The notes below the pieces were generated by a model. That model did not search any database, was not told the origin of the DNA, and worked only from the letters and a program-made list of their open reading frames with translations. Made by a program: the position numbers and the translations under genes. Source: Prevotella sp. (lineage in GTDB: Bacteria > Bacteroidota > Bacteroidia > Bacteroidales > Bacteroidaceae). From it: 64,000 nt of DNA. Location: contig JAGCDO010000026.1 in the NCBI GenBank assembly GCA_017651265.1, positions 95,595 through 159,594 of the forward strand, read 5' to 3'. Below are positions 36,306-43,945 of this stretch, piece after piece (within the stretch, counting starts at the first letter, position 1; every line of letters begins with the position of its first letter).

Positions 36306-37643
36306 TCACACAATCGGCAGACTGATACCATTGATTTTCTGATAGACATCGAGGGCGTAGATGTCGGTCATACCGCTGATATAGTCGATAACAGCCATGA
36401 GACGGGCCTCAAGGTTAGGATCGTTGATGTCGTACTGACTGCTGACACGGTCGATGAGCTGACGGGAGTAGAAACGGTCGGGATAGAGGATAGCCTCGGT
36501 CATGGCCTCCATGAGCGTAGCCATGATCTTGTAACCGCTCAGTTCCACATCCAGTACGGGTTTGCTGCGATAGATCTTCTTAATAGAGATTTGCATACAC
36601 TGCTGGTAAGCCGTACGCTGTGCATCGTCGATGTGGTCGATAAGAGAGCCTTTCAAGGTACCGTTCATGATGGCTTCCTCGTTTTGCATGAAAGCCTCTA
36701 CACAAGCATTCTCTAACTTGCCGATGGCACAAGCCCGCATATACACCACCTTCTCATTGTCATCGTCGATACCCTCATCGTTGATGCGCTGACGGATTTT
36801 CTGCTGACTCTCCGCATCGAAGAAACTCAGGAGCATCTGCTCTGTTTGCTCAAAGGAAAGAATCTTGAGCTTATGCGCATCCTCAATGTCCATAATCTCA
36901 TAGCAGATATCATCGGCCGCTTCCACTAAATAGACTAGTGGATGACGGGCATAACGCAAGGGCTCACCCTCGGCAGATAGTCTGATAATGCCCATTTCAT
37001 CGGCGATTCGCTGATAGATCGACTGCTCTGAGTTGAAGAAGCCGAACTTCCCTTTCTTCCCAGCAGCAGATGAGGCATAGGGGTATTTGACGATAGAGGC
37101 CAGGGTGGAATAAGTCATGACAAACCCACCATCGCGCCTACCCTTGAAACGATGGGTAAGCAGTCGGAAAGCATTAGCATTCCCCTCGAAGTGGGTAATA
37201 TCATCCCAGAAGATCTTACTAACCTGTGATTGAAGTTCCGCACCCTTTCCCTCAGTAAAGAATGTCTGGATGGCCTTCTCACCACTATGCCCGAACGGCG
37301 GGTTACCCAAGTCGTGCGCCAGACAGGCTGTGCTGACAATGGTACCGATCTGTGGGAACAGCGTGCTGGCCAGTTCCGGCTGTCGTTTCAGAACACGATG
37401 CGCCACATCGTTGCCTAACGACATACCCACGCTGGCCACCTCCAGCGAATGTGTAAGGCGGTTATGTACAAAGATACTTCCCGGCAAAGGGAATACCTGC
37501 GTCTTGTTCTGCAGTCGGCGGAACGGTGCAGAAAAAATCAATCGGTCGTAGTCGCGCTTGAACTCCGTACGGTCGTCATGGCGTTGGCTATGACGATTCT
37601 CCTGTCCGAGTCGTTTGTTACTGATGAGTTGTTTCCAGTCCAT
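36306..37643 (-). CDS. dgt: dGTP triphosphohydrolase
   Basis: HD-superfamily enzyme that cuts dGTP (or other dNTPs) to deoxynucleoside and triphosphate. 445 residues from ATG 37643. RLIFSAPFRRLQNKTQVFPL is the N-terminal block, HNRLTHSLEVASVG gives the first metal His, and AHDLGNPPFGHSGE the HD pair. VEAADDICYEIMDIED carries a later metal Asp. The open frame continues 95 codons upstream, but the -7 box TAACTTTG at 37667-37674 lies inside that extension. It diverges from dut, so two dNTP-cleaning genes share one intergenic region. Confidence 0.93.
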   Translation of the reverse strand: MDWKQLISNKRLGQENRHSQRHDDRTEFKRDYDRLIFSAPFRRLQNKTQVFPLPGSIFVHNRLTHSLEVASVGMSLGNDVAHRVLKRQPELASTLFPQIGTIVSTACLAHDLGNPPFGHSGEKAIQTFFTEGKGAELQSQVSKIFWDDITHFEGNANAFRLLTHRFKGRRDGGFVMTYSTLASIVKYPYASSAAGKKGKFGFFNSEQSIYQRIADEMGIIRLSAEGEPLRYARHPLVYLVEAADDICYEIMDIEDAHKLKILSFEQTEQMLLSFFDAESQQKIRQRINDEGIDDDNEKVVYMRACAIGKLENACVEAFMQNEEAIMNGTLKGSLIDHIDDAQRTAYQQCMQISIKKIYRSKPVLDVELSGYKIMATLMEAMTEAILYPDRFYSRQLIDRVSSQYDINDPNLEARLMAVIDYISGMTDIYALDVYQKINGISLPIV

Positions 37644-37666
37644 ACTGAATGAGTAGGTTTCGATTG

Positions 37667-37674
37667 CAAAGTTA
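37667..37674 (-). promoter_or_regulatory. dgt promoter
   Basis: On the minus strand TAACTTTG fits TAnnTTTG, 23 bases before the dgt ATG at 37643. Confidence 0.75.
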
Positions 37675-37760
37675 CAACGTTTTTGCGTCGTTACCAAATA
37701 ATGGGTAAGCGTATTTTCGTTAATCTTCGTAAATCGTTTGTTTGTTGCTTGATTTTTTCG

Positions 37761-37768
37761 TACTTTTG
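37761..37768 (+). promoter_or_regulatory. dut promoter
   Basis: TACTTTTG fits TAnnTTTG, 23 bases before the dut ATG. The -7 boxes of dgt and dut are 86 bases apart and face away from each other. Confidence 0.75.
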
Positions 37769-37791
37769 CAAGTTGTTTAATAGGTATAAAA

Positions 37792-38229
37792 ATGATAACC
37801 GTAAAAGTAGTGAACAAAGGGCACCAGCAGCTGCCCGCATACGCCACTCCGCAGAGTGCAGGAATGGATCTTCGTGCCAATCTGGATGAACCCGTGGTTT
37901 TGAAGCCTCTGGAGCGCAAGCTCATCAAGACAGGATTGTATATCGCCCTGCCCGAAGGCTATGAGGCACAGGTACGTCCGCGTAGCGGACTGGCCCTGAA
38001 ACATGGTATCACCGTGATCAATACGCCTGGTACTATTGATGCCGACTACCGTGGCGAGGTGGGCGTTTGTCTGATTAACCTCTCACAGGAAGACTTTGTT
38101 GTCAACGATGGCGAGCGCATTGCCCAGATGGTGATTGCCAAGCATGAGCAAGGTGACTTCGTGGTTGTGGAAGAACTTGACGAGACAGAGCGTGGTGCAG
38201 GTGGATACGGTCATACCGGAGTGAAGTAG
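37792..38229 (+). CDS. dut: dUTP diphosphatase
   Basis: Trimeric enzyme hydrolysing dUTP to dUMP. 145 residues, usual length. Motifs I-V are present: [44 protein letters not shown] and the C-terminal [10 protein letters not shown], where the usual motif V is RGxGGFGSTG. ATG 37792. It begins a run of four plus-strand genes (dut, TPR lipoprotein, DUF4292, EnvC-like) also found together in related genomes. Confidence 0.96.
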   Translation: MITVKVVNKGHQQLPAYATPQSAGMDLRANLDEPVVLKPLERKLIKTGLYIALPEGYEAQVRPRSGLALKHGITVINTPGTIDADYRGEVGVCLINLSQEDFVVNDGERIAQMVIAKHEQGDFVVVEELDETERGAGGYGHTGVK

Positions 38230-38230
38230 A

Positions 38231-38269
38231 GTTGATAATTGATAATTGACAGTTGACAATTGAAGATTA
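38231..38269. repeat. TTGATAATTGACA-type repeat before the TPR lipoprotein
   Basis: GTTGATAATTGATAATTGAC and further units fill the gap after dut and reach the TTG at 38260 that can start the next gene. Confidence 0.75.
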
Positions 38270-38280
38270 AAGGGAAGATA

Positions 38281-40050
38281 ATGTGGGGGGTGGTGATGAC
38301 CGCGGTTGCCGTGGTCATGACTTCTTGTGTGTCCACAAAGGGTGGTCGCACATCCCGCTCCACACTCCTCCCTCCACACTCCTCCCTCCACACTCCTCGA
38401 ACCCCACTATCTTTCAATGATTCCCAGCGACTGAAATACTTCTTCTTTGAGGCTCAGAACCTGCAGGATCAGGGGAAGTTCGCGGCAGCCTTCGACCTGC
38501 TGAAGCACTGTGAGACCATCGATCCGCAGGCGGCAGAGGTGTACTATGCACAGGCAGCCTACTATGCCGAGCTGAATAACGACTCGATGGCGCTGGCGTG
38601 CATGAAAAAGGCGGCCGACCTGAACCCAGGAAATGATACCTATCTGGAACGTCTGGCTATTACGCATGTGAACTCCCGACAGTTCGATGAAGCGGTGAAA
38701 GCCTATGAACGACTGTATGCCAACAACAAGGACCGCATCGATGTGCTGGATATCCTGCTACAGTTGTATAACCAGCAAAAAGACTACAAGAAGATGCTAT
38801 CTACCCTTGAGCTGGTGGAGGCTTTGGAAGGAAGTAATGAACGTTTGGCGCTCTCGAAGATGCGGATCTATTCCGTACTCGGACAGCCTGACAAGGAATA
38901 CGAAACATTGAAAGACCTCTCCGACAGTCATCCGAACGACATGAACTACCATGTGATGATGGGTAACTGGCTGTTGCAGAACGGAAAGGAAGATGAGGCG
39001 CTGGAGCAGTACAAACAGGTGCTGGAGGAAGAGCCGGGTCATATCGGGGCAAAGATGTCGATGCTCGACTACTACCGTAGTACCGGTGCCGACTCCTTGG
39101 CACAGGAGATTCAGGAGGAGATGCTGATCAGTCAGAACACCCCTATCGACGACAAGGTGACGCTGATGCGACAGGTGGTAGCAGACAACGAGCAGGCTGG
39201 TGGCGACAGTACCCAGGTACTCGCCCTCTTCAACCGTATCCTTGCCGAACCGCAGAAAAATGCGGATATGTATGAGCTCTATGTGGCTTACATGAAGCTG
39301 AAGGAGATGCCTGAGGAAAGTATCAATACCGTACTTGCCAAGGCACTCGAGGTGGCACCCGACAATGTGGGCGCCCGACTCCAGTTGGTGCAGTCGAAAT
39401 GGATGGGGCAGGATTACAATGCGGTGATCGACCTGTGTGAGCCAGCCACAGAATACAACCCCGATGAGATGGCGTTCTACTACTTCCTCGGTCTGGCACA
39501 CTTCCAGAAGGATGAGCGTGATAAGGCTCTCGACGCCTTCCGCAGGGGCGTATCGCAGATCAATGAGGAAAGCAATCCCGACTTCGTCTCTGACTTCTAT
39601 GCCATCATGGGACAGATCCTTCATGATAAGGGGCTTGACGATGAGGCTTTCGCAGCCTACGACAGCAGTCTGCAATGGAAGGACGATAACATCGAGGTGT
39701 TGAACAACTACGCCTACTACCTGAGTGAACGGGGCGAACGACTCCAGAAAGCGGAGCAGATGAGCTACCGCACCATCAAGGCAGAGCCCACCAACAGTAC
39801 TTTCCTGGATACCTACGCCTGGATTCTCTTCATGCAGGAACGCTACGAAGAGGCGAAGATTTACATCGATCAGGCCTTGCAGAACGATTCCACAGTGAGT
39901 GGGGTAATCATCGAGCATGCAGGCGATATCTATGCGATGAACAAAGATATGCAACAAGCCGTGGATTACTGGAAGCAGGCGCAGAAAGCAGGAAACGACA
40001 GTAAGGTGCTAATTAGGAAAATCAGACAGAGGAAGTATTTGAAGAAGTAA
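38281..40050 (+). CDS. TPR-repeat lipoprotein
   Basis: 589 residues from ATG 38281, or 596 from TTG 38260. The TTG start would add MKIKGKI, giving the positive n-region a lipoprotein signal normally needs before WGVVMTAVAVVMTSC. TPR-type helix pairs fill residues ~45-590 (e.g. AEVYYAQAAYYAELNNDSMA, FYYFLGLAHFQKDERDKAL), at least ten units. It is the conserved tetratricopeptide protein beside DUF4292 and EnvC-like genes in Bacteroidales, probably an envelope scaffold. Just after the lipobox, three 14-bp tandem copies at 38356-38397 encode a low-complexity SSLHTP-like stretch; slippage there would shift the frame. Confidence 0.85.
   Translation: MWGVVMTAVAVVMTSCVSTKGGRTSRSTLLPPHSSLHTPRTPLSFNDSQRLKYFFFEAQNLQDQGKFAAAFDLLKHCETIDPQAAEVYYAQAAYYAELNNDSMALACMKKAADLNPGNDTYLERLAITHVNSRQFDEAVKAYERLYANNKDRIDVLDILLQLYNQQKDYKKMLSTLELVEALEGSNERLALSKMRIYSVLGQPDKEYETLKDLSDSHPNDMNYHVMMGNWLLQNGKEDEALEQYKQVLEEEPGHIGAKMSMLDYYRSTGADSLAQEIQEEMLISQNTPIDDKVTLMRQVVADNEQAGGDSTQVLALFNRILAEPQKNADMYELYVAYMKLKEMPEESINTVLAKALEVAPDNVGARLQLVQSKWMGQDYNAVIDLCEPATEYNPDEMAFYYFLGLAHFQKDERDKALDAFRRGVSQINEESNPDFVSDFYAIMGQILHDKGLDDEAFAAYDSSLQWKDDNIEVLNNYAYYLSERGERLQKAEQMSYRTIKAEPTNSTFLDTYAWILFMQERYEEAKIYIDQALQNDSTVSGVIIEHAGDIYAMNKDMQQAVDYWKQAQKAGNDSKVLIRKIRQRKYLKK
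38356..38397 (+). repeat. 14-bp tandem repeat x3 inside the TPR lipoprotein gene
   Basis: Unit CCCTCCACACTCCT occurs at 38370-38383 and 38384-38397, with a first copy at 38356-38369 differing by one base. Fourteen is not a multiple of three; three copies (42 bp) keep the frame. Confidence 0.85.
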
Positions 40051-40114
40051 GAAGCAAGAAGCAGGAAGCAAGAAGTAAGAAGCAAGAAGCAAGAAGCAGG
40101 AAGCAAGAGATTAG
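40051..40114 (+). repeat. AAGCAAGA/AAGCAGGA repeat before the DUF4292 gene
   Basis: About eight imperfect GAAGCAAGA units run from the TPR lipoprotein stop to 16 bases before the DUF4292 ATG, ending in GCAAGAGATTAG as at 2294-2309. Confidence 0.75.
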
Positions 40115-40130
40115 TAATAGAGAAATAGAT

Positions 40131-41048
40131 ATGAAAAAGAATAGATTGATCAAGGTCGTGCTGTTGATAGCAACTATAGTTGTATCTTCATGCGGCACGA
40201 AGAAACACTTGGTAAAGGAACCTACTGTGGTGCAGCCGACAACCGCACCGTCGGGACAGGTGAAGCCTACCGACACTAAGTCGATGGAGGAGATGCGGAA
40301 GCAGCAGTTTGCACAAAGGGTGCTCGATAATGCTGTTTACGTAGAAAATATCACATCGAAGATCGACTTCACCATCAACTCGGGTAGTAAGAAAATCGAA
40401 GTGAACGGAAAGATCCAGATGCGCCGCGATGATGTGATACGCATCCAGCTCTCTGTGCCCATCCTCGGTATGGAGGCAGGACGGTTGGAGTTCACGAAGG
40501 ACTATGTGATGATCGTTGACCGTATTCATACGGAGTATGTGAAGGGTGATTATAACAAGGTGGATTTCCTGAAGAACAACGGACTGGATTTCTATTCGTT
40601 GCAGGCCTTGTTCTGGAACCAGTTGTTCCTGCCGGGCGAGAAGACCATCACCAAGGACAAGCTGAAGGCGTTCGACGTTACCTTGAACAACGACCCGAAG
40701 AATTCCACTTTGTCGCTCAAACGCGACCGACTCTCGTATGTATGGCAGGCTGATAACAACTCCGCCTTGATCAAGCAGGTGGACGCCCAGTACAGCAGTC
40801 AGCAGAGTGGTAACACCAAGCTGCAGTGCACCTACGGCGATTTCCGTCAGCTGGGCGTGAAGCAGTTCCCCGCTGATATCACCCTCGACATGAATACATC
40901 GGCCACGAAGAAGGCTAAGCAGATCAAGATGAATATCCGCATGAAGAGTCTGAACACCGATAGTAAATGGGATGCCCGTACCACCTTGTCGAAGAAATAC
41001 AAGGAGGTATCGGCAGAAGATGTACTGAATAGACTGATGAATCTGTAA
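40131..41048 (+). CDS. DUF4292 lipoprotein
   Basis: 305 residues. Lipobox VVSSC (signal KKNRLIKVVLLIATI) and then SCGTKKHLVKE. The mature part resembles LolA/LolB-like half-barrels: INSGSKKIEVNGKIQMRRDD, IRIQLSVPILGMEAGRLEFT, DYVMIVDRIHTEYVKGDY, as in DUF4292 proteins. A role in moving or sensing lipids or lipoproteins is inferred from that fold. Its stop TAA abuts the ATG of the EnvC-like gene with no gap, so translation is likely coupled. An AAGCAAGA repeat fills its upstream gap. Confidence 0.85.
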   Translation: MKKNRLIKVVLLIATIVVSSCGTKKHLVKEPTVVQPTTAPSGQVKPTDTKSMEEMRKQQFAQRVLDNAVYVENITSKIDFTINSGSKKIEVNGKIQMRRDDVIRIQLSVPILGMEAGRLEFTKDYVMIVDRIHTEYVKGDYNKVDFLKNNGLDFYSLQALFWNQLFLPGEKTITKDKLKAFDVTLNNDPKNSTLSLKRDRLSYVWQADNNSALIKQVDAQYSSQQSGNTKLQCTYGDFRQLGVKQFPADITLDMNTSATKKAKQIKMNIRMKSLNTDSKWDARTTLSKKYKEVSAEDVLNRLMNL

Positions 41049-42734
41049 ATGAGAAGAATCCTGATTCTATCCCTGGCTCTGGCATTCACCTTGTCGCCCT
41101 TCGCGCAGACCAAGAAACCGCAGCAGAAGGCGAAGACAACGGTGAAGAAGACTGCGCCTGTGCAGAAGAAGACCACAACTACTAAGAAAGCTGTGCCCGT
41201 CAAGAAAACTGCCACGACGCAGAAGAAAGCCACTACGACCAAGAAAGCAACGACCACCAAGAAGGCTGCCACCACGCAGAAGAAGCCTGTATATACCAAT
41301 ACAGAGATCAAGGGGTTGCAGAGTCAGCGGGCACAGATTCAGAAGAAGATCAAGGAACAGGAGAAACTGCTGCAGGCTAACCGTGCCGATGTGAAGGACC
41401 GGTTGAACAACCTGTATGTCATCAACAGTGAGATAGAGCAGCACCAGAAGTCGATAGAGGGAATCCAGCGCGACATTACCAGTATTGAGGGGAATATAGA
41501 GTTGTTGAAAACCCAGTTGGCCACCTTGGAGAAACAGCTTGATGATAAGAAAGCGAAGTATGTGAAGTCGTTGCGCTATATGGCTCGCCATCGCTCTTTC
41601 CAGGAGCAGCTGATGTTTATTTTCTCTGCTAAGAACCTGGGACAGATGTACCGTCGTATGCGTTTCGTGAGACGCTATGCAGCCTACCAGCGAGCGCAGG
41701 GTGAGCAACTGAAGGCCAAGCAGTTGCAGATTGCCGAGAAACAGGACGAGCTGAAGAAGGTACGAGGCGAGAAGAACAACCTGCTGTCAAAGGACAAGAA
41801 AGAGAAGGCTGCCCTGCAGGGTAAGCAGGAGGAGCAGCAGCAGATGGTGAACACGCTTCAAAGACAGCAGAAAGTCATCCAAGGTGTCATCGACGAGCAG
41901 CGGAAAAAGGACCAGGAGCTGAATGCACAGATCGACCGGTTGGTGGCTGAGGAAATGGCCAAGGCCCGTCTTCGTGCTGCTGAGGAAGCGCGGAAGAAAG
42001 CTGCTGAACTGGCTGCCGCAAAGAAGAAACGTGAAGAGGAACTGGCGCGTAAGAAGGCTGAGGCTGAGAAGGCTGCCAAAGAGAATGAGCGTCGTATAGC
42101 AGAGGCGAAGGCCAAGGAGGCCAAAGCCAAGGAGGAGGCTCGTGCTGCGGCTAAGAAGAAGGATGCGGAAGCCAAGGAACGTGCTGAGGCCAAGGCGCGT
42201 GAGGCTCAGGCCGACCGTGAGGCAGTGGAGCGCAAGGCAGCTGTGGAGAACAAACGTCGTGAGCGTGAACTGGCGGAGGCTCGTAAGGAGACCACCTCTG
42301 TCTCTACGATGAATACAGAGGATCGTCGGTTGAGCAGTAACTTTGAAGGAAACAAAGGTAGATTACCACGACCCGTTTCAGGTCGCATCGTCCGTCATTA
42401 CGGACAGAACAGCGTGGACGGTCTGAAAGGGGTGATGCTCGACAATAAGGGCGTGCACTTCAAAGCCTCGTCAGGAGCTGCCGTGAGTGCTGTGTTCAAC
42501 GGGGAGGTAAGTGCCGTGTATAACTTCGGTGGAAGCTACCTGGTGATGGTCCGCCACGGCGGTTATATCTCTGTGTATTGTAACCTCGGCACGGTAAGCG
42601 TGAGCAAAGGAAAGCATGTGAACACAGGACAGACCATCGGTAGCGTGGGCTCCGATGGTGTCATGCAGTTCCAGCTGCGAAGGATGCGAGGCGGCAATGC
42701 CGAGACCTTGAATCCAGAAGCTTGGATCAGATAG
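41049..42734 (+). CDS. EnvC-like murein hydrolase activator (degenerate M23)
   Basis: 561 residues. The signal peptide ILILSLALAFTLSPFAQ precedes a Lys/Thr/Ala-rich stretch (~22-80), two long coiled coils (~85-260 and ~270-425) and a LytM/M23 domain (~445-561). The zinc ligands appear lost: the first block reads GLKGVMLDNKGVHFKASSG with no HxxxD, and the last is MQFQLRRM where active enzymes have HxH or LHFE. It should therefore activate amidases at division, like EnvC, not cut murein itself. It overlaps the ArgE-like gene by 8 bp tail to tail. Confidence 0.87.
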   Translation: MRRILILSLALAFTLSPFAQTKKPQQKAKTTVKKTAPVQKKTTTTKKAVPVKKTATTQKKATTTKKATTTKKAATTQKKPVYTNTEIKGLQSQRAQIQKKIKEQEKLLQANRADVKDRLNNLYVINSEIEQHQKSIEGIQRDITSIEGNIELLKTQLATLEKQLDDKKAKYVKSLRYMARHRSFQEQLMFIFSAKNLGQMYRRMRFVRRYAAYQRAQGEQLKAKQLQIAEKQDELKKVRGEKNNLLSKDKKEKAALQGKQEEQQQMVNTLQRQQKVIQGVIDEQRKKDQELNAQIDRLVAEEMAKARLRAAEEARKKAAELAAAKKKREEELARKKAEAEKAAKENERRIAEAKAKEAKAKEEARAAAKKKDAEAKERAEAKAREAQADREAVERKAAVENKRRERELAEARKETTSVSTMNTEDRRLSSNFEGNKGRLPRPVSGRIVRHYGQNSVDGLKGVMLDNKGVHFKASSGAAVSAVFNGEVSAVYNFGGSYLVMVRHGGYISVYCNLGTVSVSKGKHVNTGQTIGSVGSDGVMQFQLRRMRGGNAETLNPEAWIR

Positions 42735-43812
42735 TAGAAGGAATCACAATCCCATCGAAAAGCTGTAGGTAAACACCTATGGCTTTTTCTATTTCCGATA
42801 TCTTGATGAACTCATCGGCAGCGTGCGAACGACTGCTCTCACCCGGTCCAAGCTTGAGCGAGGGGAACGACATCAGCGCCTGATCAGACAGGGTGGGGGA
42901 GCCGAAGGGAACCATTCCCATGGCAACGCACCGCTGTACCAACGGATGCTGCGGATCGATGTGGGAGGAATGCAGACGGAAGGAGCGGGCACTGACCTCA
43001 CTCTTCAGGTGCTGACGAACCTCCTCGAACACCTCCTCGTTCTTGTAGAACTCATTGGTGCGCACATCAACCACCAGTTCACAGAGGTCGGGCACGACAT
43101 TATGCTGCGTACCGGCATGGATCACAGTGACGCTCATCTTCGTCTCACCCAAGAAATCACTTACCTTACTGAACCGATAATTGCGCAGCCAGACGAGGTC
43201 GTCTAAGATCTCGTAGATGGCGTTCACCCCTTCGTTACGGGCCGCATGACCGGATTTGCCATGTGCCTTCACGTCAAGCACCATCAATCCTTTCTCGGCA
43301 ATGGCGGGCTGCATACCGGTGGGTTCGCCTACTACGGCCACATCGATAGGGGGCAGTAGGGGCAGGGCACGACGGATGCCGTTCTCGCCCGACACCTCCT
43401 CTTCGGCTGAGGCGAGGAAGATGACGTTATACTGCTGGGGATGGGAAGCAAGATAGCGGAACACCTGCAGAAGCGAGACCAGTCCGCCGCCACAGTCGTT
43501 ACTGCCCAAACCATAGAGGATATCCCCTTCCACCACGGGCTCAAACGGATCTTTTGTCCATGATGCCACCGCCTTCACGGTATCGATATGGGCATTGAGC
43601 AACAGGGTGGGGCGCTGTTCGTCATACTGCGGATCCATGATCCATACGTTGTTTCCCTCCCTCACGGGCGTGAAGCCGTAGTGGGTTATGGTATCCACCA
43701 GTATGTCGGCCGCTTTCTCCTCGTTCCGACTCACGCTGGGTGTGGCAATCAGCTGCTTCAGTAACGTGATTGCATCCCGTGTATATTCCTTGCAGATAGA
43801 ATCGTTTGTCAT
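42727..43812 (-). CDS. argE: M20 family deacylase (ArgE / succinyl-ornithine deacylase type)
   Basis: 361-residue zinc peptidase. LLLNAHIDTVKA holds the first metal His and catalytic Asp, GSNDCGGGLVS the bridging Asp, FLASAEEEVSGENG the catalytic Glu pair, and GEPTG the next ligand. The dimerisation domain begins at KAHGKSGHAARNEG. In Bacteroidota this type acts on N-acetyl- or N-succinyl-ornithine in arginine synthesis; no other arg gene is here, so the exact substrate is open (a DapE-like or carboxypeptidase role is possible). ATG 43812 with a -7 box at 43835-43842. Confidence 0.7.
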   Translation of the reverse strand: MTNDSICKEYTRDAITLLKQLIATPSVSRNEEKAADILVDTITHYGFTPVREGNNVWIMDPQYDEQRPTLLLNAHIDTVKAVASWTKDPFEPVVEGDILYGLGSNDCGGGLVSLLQVFRYLASHPQQYNVIFLASAEEEVSGENGIRRALPLLPPIDVAVVGEPTGMQPAIAEKGLMVLDVKAHGKSGHAARNEGVNAIYEILDDLVWLRNYRFSKVSDFLGETKMSVTVIHAGTQHNVVPDLCELVVDVRTNEFYKNEEVFEEVRQHLKSEVSARSFRLHSSHIDPQHPLVQRCVAMGMVPFGSPTLSDQALMSFPSLKLGPGESSRSHAADEFIKISEIEKAIGVYLQLFDGIVIPSTI

Positions 43813-43834
43813 CTCACATCTTGATAGTCAGCAA

Positions 43835-43842
43835 CAAAAGTA
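43835..43842 (-). promoter_or_regulatory. Promoter of the ArgE-like gene
   Basis: On the minus strand TACTTTTG fits TAnnTTTG, 22 bases before the ATG at 43812. It faces away from the acyl-CoA ligase promoter 75 bases further on. Confidence 0.7.
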
Positions 43843-43916
43843 CGGATTTTTCACGTAATCCCTATCATCATGACGTTTTTTTTTGCTTTTCTTATCACAT
43901 TTTCGGAAAAAAGCAT

Positions 43917-43924
43917 TATCTTTG
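43917..43924 (+). promoter_or_regulatory. Promoter of the acyl-CoA ligase gene
   Basis: TATCTTTG (perfect TAnnTTTG) lies 21 bases before the ATG at 43946. Confidence 0.8.
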
Positions 43925-43945
43925 CAATAGAAAAAAACAGGGACT

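Noticed and set aside
37644-37928. 95-residue N-terminal extension of dgt
   Set aside because: It contains the dgt promoter and overlaps the dut start on the other strand.
38797-39957. 386-residue open frame antisense to the TPR lipoprotein
   Set aside because: Shadow frame; the TPR pattern on the plus strand is clear.
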